From NCBI GenBank assembly GCA_964444385.1, contig CAYUHD010000001.1, positions 1 to 60,029 on the forward strand: 60,029 nucleotides of DNA. The letters run 5' to 3'. Every line of letters starts with the position of its first letter. Positions within the stretch are counted from its first letter, which is position 1. This DNA comes from D2472 sp964444385 (GTDB lineage: Bacteria > Pseudomonadota > Gammaproteobacteria > Magnimaribacterales > D2472). Positions 33,777-42,893 of this stretch are shown here, one piece after another. A program made the position numbers and the translations under genes. The notes beneath the pieces were generated by a model. The model saw nothing but the letters and a program-made list of their open reading frames with translations. It did no database searches and had not been told where the DNA came from.

Positions 33777-35053
33777 TAGATAAAGATTTGAATTATTTGC
33801 CCTGGATAAATACTTTTATTCTTTAAGTTATTCCAATTGATGATTTCTTCAATAGTAACACCAAAACGAATGGCAATTTCTGAGATCACGTCTCCTTTTT
33901 GAATTTCATATTCAACATTTTGCGGTAGAGACGCCATAAAAGTATTCGGTTTAGGTTTTTCTTTAAAGTAGTTATGAATTCCAAGGAAAATGCTTCTAGC
34001 AATCATTCTTCTTCCAGCTTTACCTTCTAATCTTTTGGCATCATCTGGGTTTGAAATAAACCCAGATTCAATTAGTACTGATGGGATATCAATTGATTTT
34101 AAAACTCTAAAATCTGCATACTCTACATTGGGTTTATGCATTTTAGTATAGGGATCTCTTTTTAATTGCTCCAATATATTTTCCGCCAAAATAACACTAT
34201 TATCTATCTTAGCCTCGTACGCTATCTGGAAAAGAGTTCTGGCTGCATCCTCATCAAAATCTCTCACATCTAACTTCCCTATCTTTGATTTTACTTCTGG
34301 GCTCTTGGTTAATTCTTTTTTAGATAGGTTATCAGCTGTGATTGAGGAAGCCTCTTCTGACCACACATAAACAGACGCACCTTTAACAGAAGAGAGTCTA
34401 AACCCATCGGCGTGAATAGAAATAAATAAGTCTGCGCCTAGCTTTCTTGCATTTTGATATCGATCATCTAAGTTTACATATTTATCATCTGGTCTAATCA
34501 TCACGGGCTTATATCCCCGAGTATTCTTTAAAGTTCTTTCTAATTCTTTAGAGATTAATAAGGTCACATCTTTTTCAACCAAGTTCTTTCCAACTGCTCC
34601 TGGGTCTCTTCCGCCATGACCTGCATCGATTGCAACAATAATATCTCTTAAATTTTTAGATATTTTTTTATCTCGCTTGATCTCAAGGATTAAATCAATA
34701 CGATCCTTATGTTTTACTTGCCAAGGCTTTTTCCAATAAACAGATCCTTTTAAATCCACCACAATACGAACAGCGTCTCCTACTTCACTTGCCCTGATTA
34801 ACTTAATAGGAGACAAAGATTTAGAATTTATCGTTTCTTTTAGGGATGTATTTTTTAAATCAATAACTATTCTTGAGGGATTATCCAATGCATATGAATT
34901 GATTAAAGCAACTTTATCTAGATGAAATACTATTTTTAAATTTCCAGATTCAAGCTCTGAAATTGTGTTAAAAGATAACTTATTAGCAGCTTCTATGGTT
35001 AGAGCAAAAATACATAAAATGCAGAAGAGAAGTCTGTGATTAATTATTTTCAT
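33776..35053 (-). CDS. amiB: N-acetylmuramoyl-L-alanine amidase with AMIN and LysM domains (AmiB type)
   Basis: This periplasmic zinc amidase splits septal peptidoglycan. A Sec-type signal (LLFCILCIFALTIEAA) is followed by an AMIN domain, then Amidase_3: VAIDAGHGGRDPGAVG (zinc His), LVEKDVTLLI (Glu), LFISIHADGFRL (His), VLIESGFISNPDD (Glu). A C-terminal LysM (EIQKGDVISEIAIRFG) binds the wall. I start at the ATG at 35053 because it opens the signal peptide; the open frame runs 11 codons further into tsaE. Context nnr-tsaE-amiB matches E. coli. Confidence 0.94.
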   Translation of the reverse strand: MKIINHRLLFCILCIFALTIEAANKLSFNTISELESGNLKIVFHLDKVALINSYALDNPSRIVIDLKNTSLKETINSKSLSPIKLIRASEVGDAVRIVVDLKGSVYWKKPWQVKHKDRIDLILEIKRDKKISKNLRDIIVAIDAGHGGRDPGAVGKNLVEKDVTLLISKELERTLKNTRGYKPVMIRPDDKYVNLDDRYQNARKLGADLFISIHADGFRLSSVKGASVYVWSEEASSITADNLSKKELTKSPEVKSKIGKLDVRDFDEDAARTLFQIAYEAKIDNSVILAENILEQLKRDPYTKMHKPNVEYADFRVLKSIDIPSVLIESGFISNPDDAKRLEGKAGRRMIARSIFLGIHNYFKEKPKPNTFMASLPQNVEYEIQKGDVISEIAIRFGVTIEEIINWNNLKNKSIYPGQIIQIFI

Positions 35054-35510
35054 AGTAAGTTTCAATGCTTGATTCAATATCAACATCCTTGCATTTAATT
35101 GAGGCTTTTCTTGTCTGGTTGTTATGATCCAAGTTAATTATAACGTCCGCATCTCTCTCTGTCTGGAGGTTTTGTGGCCATTCGATAAAAATAATTTTCT
35201 GTTGGATAGATTCTCTATCAAGGTCTAAGACTTCTAGATCTTCATTACAATTTATTCTGTAAAGATCAACATGTAAAAGTAGTCTATTTTTTATTTCATA
35301 TTCTTCACATAATGTATAAGAAGGGCTAGTTACTACATCTTTCCAATCTAAAAGTTGGAGAACACCTCTAACTAAGGTTGTTTTTCCTGCGCCTAAATTA
35401 CCATTTAGATGGATTTCAAAATTTTTTGTAACTAGGTCTTTGATAGTTTTTCCAATAGCAGAGCCTAAAAGCAAAGTGCTAGATTCATTCTCTAATTTTA
35501 GTTTTAGCAT
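35040..35510 (-). CDS. tsaE: tRNA threonylcarbamoyladenosine biosynthesis ATPase TsaE
   Basis: TsaE is the P-loop ATPase partner of TsaD/TsaB in t6A37 tRNA modification. HLNGNLGAGKTTLVRGVL is Walker A, SPSYTLCEEYE is the threonine switch region, and HVDLYRI and IFIEWPQNL are typical. At 156 residues it is the usual length. It overlaps amiB by 14 bases and follows nnr by six bases, so the three are probably one operon. Confidence 0.95.
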   Translation of the reverse strand: MLKLKLENESSTLLLGSAIGKTIKDLVTKNFEIHLNGNLGAGKTTLVRGVLQLLDWKDVVTSPSYTLCEEYEIKNRLLLHVDLYRINCNEDLEVLDLDRESIQQKIIFIEWPQNLQTERDADVIINLDHNNQTRKASIKCKDVDIESSIETYYENN

Positions 35511-35516
35511 TAAATA

Positions 35517-36986
35517 TTAGTTTAATATTCTTCTTATATAAGCAATTAGCTCACCAGCTGCTAAACCTATTTTGCCTAGTTTGTTTGCAAACTCTGCTCC
35601 AGCCTGAGCATGAATAGCAACGCCAGTTATAGCTGCATTTATTGGCGTTAATCCTTGGGCAATTAAAGATCCAATTAAACCAGAAAGAACGTCTCCAGAG
35701 CCTGCAACAGCTAATTCTGAACCGCCAGATGAGCACAGATAAATATCTGTATCATCACAAATAATTGTGCCATGACCTTTAAGTACAATGATCCCACCAT
35801 ATTTTTTTTGTAATTCTTTTGCCGACTTCATTCGATCTTTTTGAATTTTTTTAACAGTGGTTCCAAGCATTTCAGCCGCTTCTCCTGGATGCGGGGTTAA
35901 TACAATTTGATCATGAAGTTTTATCATAGAGAAAGCATTATGAGTTAATAGCCTTAACGCACCAGCATCTATCAGGGTGGGGATGTTATTTTTTAAGCAA
36001 GAAGTAAGAAGTTTATATAGAATTTGTTCAGACCAATAATTTTCAAACATACCCGGTCCAGCAACGACCACATCAGGCCAGTTTAAATTTTCTTCAAGAT
36101 CTTGAGCATTTTCAGCGCCGGATACCATGACTTCTGGATTTCTTGCTAGGCTTGAAGAAACATGAGATTTTCTAGTTAATAATCTTACTAATCCAGCCCC
36201 TGTTTTTAGTCCTGCTTCTGAAGATAAAATACCGGCACCGCCAAAACCCTCATCTCCTGCGATAACCAAAAGCTTGCCATGATTACCTTTATGAGCATCT
36301 TCTTTTCGTTCTGGAATATGCTTCTTTATATCAGCGAATGTAAATTCTTTAGCAGCTGGCTTTACATTTTTATTCATATCAAGTCCGAGATCTTTTAAGA
36401 TAATCTCTCCGCAATAATTTTTACCCAGATTAATTAGCTGTCCAAGTTTTAAACCTATAAAAGTAATAGTTTTATCTGCATTAAAACATGCTTTTGATAT
36501 TTCTCCAGTATTAGAATTAAGACCAGTTGGTAAATCAATAGCTATTTTAGATTCAAATTTATTACAAATAGATATAATTTTTTCTATTTTTTTCTCCAAA
36601 TCCACTCTTCCACCTATTCCAAAAATTGCATCAATGACCACTGTTGTTTTTGAAATACTTTTTAACTCTTCAGGTTGAATAAATTCTAAGTCATTAGCTT
36701 TAATAAAAGCATGCTTGCACAGGGCAGACTTTTCGACATCACTCAATACATCAATGAATTTAACGCAATTTTTTAATTTGTTTAAACCAAGCCCTATGAA
36801 ATATCCATCCCCGCCATTATTTCCCGGGCCGCATAAAATTAGGAATTCAGATTTAGGATAAGTTTTTTTCAAAATGCCAACAGATTGTTCTGCTGCCTCC
36901 TTCATTGCATTTAGATCATCTCCTTTAGAAGTAAAAGAATTTTTTTCAAAAGCTTGAACCTGCTCAGCAGTATAAATACTATTCAA
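35517..36986 (-). CDS. nnr: Bifunctional NAD(P)HX epimerase/dehydratase (Nnr)
   Basis: Nnr repairs hydrated NAD(P)H. The N-terminal YjeF_N domain has LILCGPGNNGGDGYFIGL (epimerase), and the C-terminal ADP-dependent dehydratase domain has GKLLVIAGDEGFGGAGIL, TPHPGEAAEMLG, VLKGHGTII and AGSGDVLSGLIG. At 489 residues both domains are complete. The spacing and order with tsaE and amiB are as in E. coli yjeF-tsaE-amiB, but mutL, miaA and hfq, which continue that cluster in E. coli, are not here. Confidence 0.95.
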   Translation of the reverse strand: MNSIYTAEQVQAFEKNSFTSKGDDLNAMKEAAEQSVGILKKTYPKSEFLILCGPGNNGGDGYFIGLGLNKLKNCVKFIDVLSDVEKSALCKHAFIKANDLEFIQPEELKSISKTTVVIDAIFGIGGRVDLEKKIEKIISICNKFESKIAIDLPTGLNSNTGEISKACFNADKTITFIGLKLGQLINLGKNYCGEIILKDLGLDMNKNVKPAAKEFTFADIKKHIPERKEDAHKGNHGKLLVIAGDEGFGGAGILSSEAGLKTGAGLVRLLTRKSHVSSSLARNPEVMVSGAENAQDLEENLNWPDVVVAGPGMFENYWSEQILYKLLTSCLKNNIPTLIDAGALRLLTHNAFSMIKLHDQIVLTPHPGEAAEMLGTTVKKIQKDRMKSAKELQKKYGGIIVLKGHGTIICDDTDIYLCSSGGSELAVAGSGDVLSGLIGSLIAQGLTPINAAITGVAIHAQAGAEFANKLGKIGLAAGELIAYIRRILN

Positions 36987-36987
36987 T

Positions 36988-38061
36988 TTACAATTTTATG
37001 TATGCCAATCTATTTGATTTAAAAGAACCCATCCATAATTCATCGCCAACTTTTACACCAACGGTTCCAACACCCATATTAGAGCTTTCAAATGAATAGG
37101 TTTTGATAACATCAAGATTATCTCTATTAAGTTTTGATACTGACCAAGGAAGAGTGCAATTAATATTTCCCGCACACTTATAAAAATCTCTTAGTCCAAA
37201 GTTATGCCAAGTTACCCAAATATACCCATCTCTTAACACGACATTATCTGGCCCATTATTTTTAAATACCCCTAGTGTCTCCATTGTTTCTAAATCAAAT
37301 AACTTAGTTTTATCACCTAGATTGTAATTTACAGCAAGATTATTTTTTTCTTCATCTAACATAATTCCATTTGGATATGATCCACCAGTTTCATCCAGTT
37401 CAATAAATCCTTTGTTAGGTTCCCAATTAATAACAAGCCCAGTATCAAATTTAAAAAAGTAATTAAAAATCCACTCATTTAGAGATAGGTTTATATCAAA
37501 CATATGAGATGCAAAAAAACTTCCATCTTTTTTGAGACTAACATCATTCAGATAGTACTTTTCATTAGTTGAAACGCATCCTCTCCATATTCCACTCCAA
37601 CCATCTTGGCTTTCAATTATTTCGAACATTTCAACTCGCTCATTTGGTAAATGACTTACAACAGCAAGTTGCAATTTTCCATCATCTCGCTTAACAAGAT
37701 CTAGGCCATGAGGAGCTATAACCTCATCACTTTTTCTAATGCATTCTTTATCTCCCCATGTATTATTTTTAAATTCAATTACAAAGTCTTTTTTGGTTCG
37801 GGATGGTATGTGAAAGAGCGCTAAATTACCAGGAAGGACTTCTTGGATAGGTTTTTGCCCGCCATACTCAGAGAGAATAAAAAATTCATTATCTGGCGTA
37901 AGAGCTAAGTCTTCAGGATTTGAAAAACCACATATAACATTGAGTTCCTCATTACTTTCGCAACCAACAAGAGGCTTGAAGGGCTCGACATTTCCATACC
38001 AATAGATACCAAGAATACTTATTGTAAATAATATTATTATGCTTCTAACCAATTTCTTCAT
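36988..38061 (-). CDS. Membrane-anchored beta-propeller protein (SMP-30/arylesterase-like)
   Basis: A 357-residue protein with an N-terminal membrane segment (SIIILFTISILGIYWYG) and a body that resembles six-bladed beta-propeller lactonases/arylesterases of the SMP-30/paraoxonase/strictosidine-synthase-like type. Supporting spots are ICGFSNPEDLALTPDNEFF, VIAPHGLDLVKRDDGKL, LNDVSLKKDGSFFASHMF and YPNGIMLDEEKNNLAVN (the NG and ND calcium-site patterns). It is probably periplasmic. It sits between nnr and an alpha/beta hydrolase, a combination suggesting an ester or lactone substrate. Not a firm functional call. Confidence 0.7.
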   Translation of the reverse strand: MKKLVRSIIILFTISILGIYWYGNVEPFKPLVGCESNEELNVICGFSNPEDLALTPDNEFFILSEYGGQKPIQEVLPGNLALFHIPSRTKKDFVIEFKNNTWGDKECIRKSDEVIAPHGLDLVKRDDGKLQLAVVSHLPNERVEMFEIIESQDGWSGIWRGCVSTNEKYYLNDVSLKKDGSFFASHMFDINLSLNEWIFNYFFKFDTGLVINWEPNKGFIELDETGGSYPNGIMLDEEKNNLAVNYNLGDKTKLFDLETMETLGVFKNNGPDNVVLRDGYIWVTWHNFGLRDFYKCAGNINCTLPWSVSKLNRDNLDVIKTYSFESSNMGVGTVGVKVGDELWMGSFKSNRLAYIKL

Positions 38062-38067
38062 TTTAAT

Positions 38068-39000
38068 TTATCTCCACTTATCTAAGTAATTATTAATTAA
38101 TGTTGTCAGTTCTAAGGGTGAATCAAGAGGTACATGATGAGCGGCCTTATCAATTACCTCAACAATCATTGAGTCTTTAAAAGCTCCTCTAATGTATTTC
38201 ATAATATTTGATTCTAGTAATAAGCTTTTACCCCCCGCAATAAAGAGAGCTGGGCATGTAAATTTGAATTCATAATTATCTAAACGCCTTAGCGTTGCAA
38301 ATAATTGATCATCAAACCTCCATCTCCAACCTTCTTTTTCTTGTTTAATAGAATACTCTGCAATATACCTAAGAAACCAATCATTTTTACACTCTTGTGG
38401 AGGCATCAATCTAAACCTTTTTAAAATCGAAACTTTATCTTGATAGTGCTTTATTCTTCTTAACGGGCCAGTGCTTATATGCTTATCGTAGTCGTATGTA
38501 GGAGGGCGGATAGGCGAATCAATCATCACAAGACCATCAACATGATCTGGCATTTCTGTTGCAATATATCCTGCAATATGACCTCCCAGTGAATGACCAA
38601 TTAAAAATATTTTTTTATTATTATTGAGAGCATTTTCTTGCTTAAGTATTTCAATTAACACTTCGCCAAATCCTTCAAAGTTATATTCTGCCCTATGCTC
38701 TGATTCACCCATCCCAGGAAGGTCAGGAGCAATAATTGAAAATTTTTTACCGATCAATGGAGCAATTGGGTCCCACCATTTTTTATGAGCCCCAGTTCCA
38801 TGAATTAACAAAACAACACTATCTGAATTATCTCTTTCCCAAACTTGGTATTTTACTTTGCCCAATGGTTGCTCTATAACTTCAGCTCTAGCTTGATTGG
38901 AAATAGCAGAATGAAACCAGTCTGGAGCTATTTCTACGTCGTTTAAAAGGGATTTTGTAATTTCCATTAATGGGTATTCTAATGGATAATAGAACCCCAT
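38068..39000 (-). CDS. Alpha/beta hydrolase
   Basis: Alpha/beta-fold hydrolase with the oxyanion motif LLIHGTGAHKKWWDP, the nucleophile elbow LIGHSLGGHIAGYIA, and a late catalytic His in DKAAHHVPLDSP. The open frame extends to 39096, but that part overlaps the divergent Nudix gene; the ATG at 39000 gives a 310-residue protein. It lies seven bases after the start of the propeller gene. Substrate unknown; MhpC or epoxide-hydrolase-like relatives are possible. Confidence 0.85.
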   Translation of the reverse strand: MGFYYPLEYPLMEITKSLLNDVEIAPDWFHSAISNQARAEVIEQPLGKVKYQVWERDNSDSVVLLIHGTGAHKKWWDPIAPLIGKKFSIIAPDLPGMGESEHRAEYNFEGFGEVLIEILKQENALNNNKKIFLIGHSLGGHIAGYIATEMPDHVDGLVMIDSPIRPPTYDYDKHISTGPLRRIKHYQDKVSILKRFRLMPPQECKNDWFLRYIAEYSIKQEKEGWRWRFDDQLFATLRRLDNYEFKFTCPALFIAGGKSLLLESNIMKYIRGAFKDSMIVEVIDKAAHHVPLDSPLELTTLINNYLDKWR

Positions 39001-39007
39001 ACTAATT

Positions 39008-39784
39008 ATGAATACACCAATAAAACCAGCGGCTACTGTAATTTTAATGCGTGAAGCAAATAATGGCTTTGAGATTTTTATGGCAAAAAGAAGCAATAAG
39101 TCTCCATTTGGTAGTGTGTATGTTTTTCCGGGTGGTAAAGTAGATAAGACTGACTTTGATAAAAATCTTTATCAATTTTGCGAAGGCCTGGATGATAAGA
39201 CTGCTTCAGAGAAACTTGGTCTAACTAATGATGGTTTAGCATACTGGATAGCCTGTATTAGAGAATGTTTTGAAGAGGCAGGAATTTTACTTACAAATCA
39301 AAATGACTATTTAATTCATGATGATGTTCAATTGAATTACTATCGCAACAAGTTAAATGCTGGAGAGATAACTTTTAAGGAAATTTGTTCAACTGAAAGA
39401 TTAAGTTTAAGAGCAAGCAGCATTGTCCCATGCGCACATTGGATTACTCCAACTATAGAACCAAAACGATTTGATACAAGATTTTTCCTTGCTAAGGTTA
39501 GTTCTGAGCAATTAGGAATGCATGATGGCTTTGAGTTAACTGATAGCTTTTGGATTAAACCAGCCGAAGCATTAAAAAAATATAAGCAGGGGGATATGAA
39601 TATGTTGCCTCCCACAATTCAAAGCTTAGAGAAGCTAGATGAGTTTTCTTCATTTACTGACGCTTTTAATTTTTTTGCTGAGTTAGGAGACGGAGATATC
39701 CCAGCAATACTTCCAAAGTTTATTAAAAAGAATGGGGCTTGGGTTGGGTATTTCCCAGGGGATGAGGGGTATAACGATGTCTAG
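39008..39784 (+). CDS. Nudix hydrolase, NUDT19/NUDT7-like
   Basis: Nudix hydrolases cleave nucleoside diphosphates linked to another moiety; the NUDT7/19 branch attacks acyl-CoA. PAATVILMREANNG opens the domain, VYVFPGGKVDK precedes an inserted segment, and the box ends IRECFEEAGILL (REUxEExGU). The insertion inside the Nudix box is typical of NUDT19-like proteins. At 258 residues it is longer than a minimal Nudix protein. Its stop region overlaps the MBL-fold gene start. Acyl-CoA activity is inference. Confidence 0.85.
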   Translation: MNTPIKPAATVILMREANNGFEIFMAKRSNKSPFGSVYVFPGGKVDKTDFDKNLYQFCEGLDDKTASEKLGLTNDGLAYWIACIRECFEEAGILLTNQNDYLIHDDVQLNYYRNKLNAGEITFKEICSTERLSLRASSIVPCAHWITPTIEPKRFDTRFFLAKVSSEQLGMHDGFELTDSFWIKPAEALKKYKQGDMNMLPPTIQSLEKLDEFSSFTDAFNFFAELGDGDIPAILPKFIKKNGAWVGYFPGDEGYNDV

Positions 39785-40586
39785 TAAGTTCATTCAAAGG
39801 ATTGCTGCCAGTAATAGCAGTGTTTTTACTGGGCCGGGCACAAATACTTACCTGATTGGAAAAAATGATCTAACGCTTGTTGATCCAGGCCCCAAAATTA
39901 ATGAGCATATTGAAAATTTAATTAAGCTTGGTGAGGGTAGGATTAAGCGTATTTTAGTTACTCATACTCATCGCGATCACTCACCAGCGGCAAAAGTTTT
40001 AGGTGAAATGCTTGATGTTCCCCTAATGGGTCGTTTACTAGACAAGGATGATGGACTTCAAGATAAAACATTTAAGCCAGATCATATTCTTAAACATGGC
40101 GATTTAATCAAGACCGATGAATATACTATCGAAGCTATTCATACTCCAGGACACGCTTCAAATCATCTTTGTTATTTAATTCAAGAAGAAAAAGTAATGC
40201 TTACAGGCGATCATATTATGAATGGCTCCACTGTTGTTATTACTCATCCTGATGGATCAATGAAAGATTATCTGAGCTCCTTGGCACTATTAAAAAAGTA
40301 TAATTTTAATAAAATAGGACCTGGTCATGGAGATTTTCTTGAAAACCCTATGGGCGTGGTTGATTGGATTATCGATCATAGGCTAGAAAGGGAAAGAAAA
40401 GTTATTTCCAAGTTAAAGCTTTTTACATCTGTTGCATCTAAGGACTTGGTTGATAGGGTCTATGATGATGTGGATTCAAAACTTCATCCTATTGCAATCT
40501 GGAGTTTAGAGGCGCACCTACATAAACTCGCAGATGACGGGATGGTTACCTATGATTCAACTGAAAAAACTTGGTCCTTTAGATAA
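39777..40586 (+). CDS. Metallo-beta-lactamase-fold hydrolase (LACTB2-like)
   Basis: MBL-fold metalloprotein with the metal motif VTHTHRDHSPAAK (HxHxDH), HTPGHASNHLCYL (His), VMLTGDHIMNGST (Asp), and IGPGHGDFLENP (His), followed by a C-terminal winged-helix-like domain. This matches the LACTB2 subgroup, whose animal member is an RNase. The open frame extends 15 codons upstream within the Nudix gene; the ATG at 39777 gives the normal start. Length 269. The pairing with a Nudix gene hints at cofactor or thioester housekeeping, without proof. Confidence 0.86.
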   Translation: MSSKFIQRIAASNSSVFTGPGTNTYLIGKNDLTLVDPGPKINEHIENLIKLGEGRIKRILVTHTHRDHSPAAKVLGEMLDVPLMGRLLDKDDGLQDKTFKPDHILKHGDLIKTDEYTIEAIHTPGHASNHLCYLIQEEKVMLTGDHIMNGSTVVITHPDGSMKDYLSSLALLKKYNFNKIGPGHGDFLENPMGVVDWIIDHRLERERKVISKLKLFTSVASKDLVDRVYDDVDSKLHPIAIWSLEAHLHKLADDGMVTYDSTEKTWSFR

Positions 40587-40591
40587 AATAG

Positions 40592-40954
40592 ATGTTTGCT
40601 TTTATCTTGGGCTGCTTATATTTAATTTACGCTCTACTTAATCTATTTCTAATAAAAGAGAAATTTAATATCCTTGGGTTTATATATAACCCTAGCAATA
40701 GAAAGTACTTGCTATTTTTTGATGCTCCATTTTTACTTTTAAGTTTTGCTGCAATTCTTGAAGAAATCCATTGGTTTTTCTTTTTAATATTTTTTATGCA
40801 TGCATTTAACTCAATGACACTTTTAATTAAGCCTCGACTTTTTTATCAGTCAAAAGATGAAATGCAATTAATGGGTGAAGAGCCTCTTAATAACTATTTA
40901 GTAATAATGACTTCCGCAATGGGTGTTGGGTGTTTGTTAGTCAGCTATTTATAG
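40592..40954 (+). CDS. Small membrane protein of unknown function
   Basis: A 120-residue protein with about four hydrophobic segments (FAFILGCLYLIYALLN; FFDAPFLLLSFAAIL; FFFLIFFMHAF; LVIMTSAMGVGCLLV). It begins five bases after the MBL-fold gene, suggesting an operon with it and the Nudix gene. I recognise no family. The 3' end overlaps the convergent acs by six bases. Confidence 0.65.
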   Translation: MFAFILGCLYLIYALLNLFLIKEKFNILGFIYNPSNRKYLLFFDAPFLLLSFAAILEEIHWFFFLIFFMHAFNSMTLLIKPRLFYQSKDEMQLMGEEPLNNYLVIMTSAMGVGCLLVSYL

Positions 40955-42877
40955 GCTAAGTTTATTTTGAATTAAACTATCAACCACACTTGGGTCTGCG
41001 AGAGTAGAGGTATCACCCAGATTATCAAACTCACCCCCAGCAACTTTTCTTAAGATTCTCCTCATAATTTTTCCTGATCTTGTTTTTGGAAGCCCGGGCG
41101 CCCATTGAATAATATCGGGTTTTGCAATAGGACTGATTTCTTTGGAAACAAAATTTTGCAACTCTTTTACCAAGGTTTCTTCTTCTTGTTCCCCAACCAT
41201 AAGAGTTACATATGCATAAATGCCCTGACCTTTTATAGGGTGCTCAAAACCCACAATCGCCGCTTCAGCAACCTTTTCGTGTAGAACTAAAGCGCTCTCA
41301 ATTTCAGCTGTGCCTAGCCTATGCCCTGATACATTTAAAACATCATCAACCCTCCCAGTAATCCAAAAATATCCGTCACTGTCTCTCTTTGCTCCATCAC
41401 CAGTGAAATAAGCGTTATCATATGTAGAAAAATAGGTATCGATCATTCTTTGATGATCCCCGTATACACTTCTTATTTGGCTTGGCCATGATTGAGTTAT
41501 TATCAAATTACCAGATTTTTCTCCTTCTAAGATGACGCCATTATCATCTACAAGTTCAGGCTTAACTCCAAAAAAAGGTAAAGTTGCTGATCCTGGTTTT
41601 ACTGGGGTGATGCCAGCAATAGGAGAAATTAAAACAGAGCCTGTTTCTGTTTGCCACCATGTATCAATGATGGGGCAAGACTCATTACCAACCACTTTGA
41701 AATACCATTCCCACGCTTCAGGATTTATGGGTTCTCCAACAGTTCCTAGAATACGGAGACTTTTTCTACTTGTTTTTAGAACATGCTTATCTCCTTGAGC
41801 CATCAATGCTCTAAGGGCAGTTGGTGCTGTATAAAAAATTGAGATTTGATGCTTATCACAAATTTCCCAGAACCTAGAAGGGTTGGGGTGTGTTGGCACC
41901 CCTTCGAACATTAGACTTGTAGCCCCATTGGACAAAGGTCCATAGAGAATGTATGTATGACCTGTAATCCATCCTACATCTGCAGTGCACCAATATCTGT
42001 CATTAGCTTCATAGCCGAATAAATATTTAAAGCTTAAATGAGCGCCTAGTAGATATCCTCCGGTAGTATGCATCACACCTTTTGGTTTTCCGGTTGAACC
42101 CGACGTATATAATATAAATAATGGATCCTCTGAATCCATTGGCTCACAAGAACACTCATTTGATGCCTCAGCAAACATTTCCTCATAACTCATGTCTCTG
42201 CCGGTCACCCAATGAATTTCATCACCTGTTCGTTTGATTACAAGGCAATGTTTTACTTCTGGGCATTCTAATAAAGCTGCGTCAACATTTTCCTTTAAGG
42301 AAATCTTTTTAGCACCTCTTATAGCCGCATCTGCAGTGATTAAAATGCTACAGTCGGCATCTAAAATTCTATCTTTCAGTGATTCAGGAGAGAATCCACC
42401 AAATACCACAGAGTGAATGGAGCCAATTCTCGCACATGCTAGCATTGCATATGCAGCCTCAGGGATCATTGGCATATAGATGCAAATCCTTGAACCTTTT
42501 TTAGCACCTAAATTTTTTAATATATTTCCAAATTTACATACATTTTTATACAAGTCGGCATAACTAATTTCCGCAGACTCATTGGGATCATCTCCTTCCC
42601 AAATAAGGGCTGTTTTATCAGCATGTTTCTCTAAATGTCTATCAATACAGTTATAAGCAATATTAATTTTACCTCCTTCAAACCATTTTGAACCAGCAAA
42701 TTTATTATTATGAACACTAGAAAATGGTTTTATCCAATCAAGATTTTCTTTAGCTTGCTTTCCAAAGAAAGTCTCTGGATCTTCGATTGATGCTTGGTAC
42801 ATTTCAAGGAACTCATCTATATCTTTTATAAATGGATTAACGATCTTTTCTGGAGGCAAGTATTTTTTCTCGGCCAC
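40949..42877 (-). CDS. acs: Acetyl-CoA synthetase
   Basis: Acs activates acetate with ATP and CoA. Key motifs: LFILYTSGSTGKPKGVMHTT (A3 P-loop), IIDTWWQTETGS (A5), YFTGDGAKRDSDGYFWITGR (A7/A8), and PKTRSGKIMRRILRK with the acetylatable Lys. At 642 residues it is full length (652 in E. coli). It follows the deoxynucleoside kinase by 16 bases on the minus strand. It would support assimilation of acetate, consistent with the beta-oxidation genes in the window. Confidence 0.97.
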   Translation of the reverse strand: MAEKKYLPPEKIVNPFIKDIDEFLEMYQASIEDPETFFGKQAKENLDWIKPFSSVHNNKFAGSKWFEGGKINIAYNCIDRHLEKHADKTALIWEGDDPNESAEISYADLYKNVCKFGNILKNLGAKKGSRICIYMPMIPEAAYAMLACARIGSIHSVVFGGFSPESLKDRILDADCSILITADAAIRGAKKISLKENVDAALLECPEVKHCLVIKRTGDEIHWVTGRDMSYEEMFAEASNECSCEPMDSEDPLFILYTSGSTGKPKGVMHTTGGYLLGAHLSFKYLFGYEANDRYWCTADVGWITGHTYILYGPLSNGATSLMFEGVPTHPNPSRFWEICDKHQISIFYTAPTALRALMAQGDKHVLKTSRKSLRILGTVGEPINPEAWEWYFKVVGNESCPIIDTWWQTETGSVLISPIAGITPVKPGSATLPFFGVKPELVDDNGVILEGEKSGNLIITQSWPSQIRSVYGDHQRMIDTYFSTYDNAYFTGDGAKRDSDGYFWITGRVDDVLNVSGHRLGTAEIESALVLHEKVAEAAIVGFEHPIKGQGIYAYVTLMVGEQEEETLVKELQNFVSKEISPIAKPDIIQWAPGLPKTRSGKIMRRILRKVAGGEFDNLGDTSTLADPSVVDSLIQNKLSL

Positions 42878-42893
42878 AAAGATACCTTAGGCT

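Noticed and set aside
39001..39096. Longer N-terminus for the alpha/beta hydrolase, with an extra hydrophobic segment
   Set aside because: It would overlap the conserved start of the divergent Nudix gene; ATG at 39000 avoids this.
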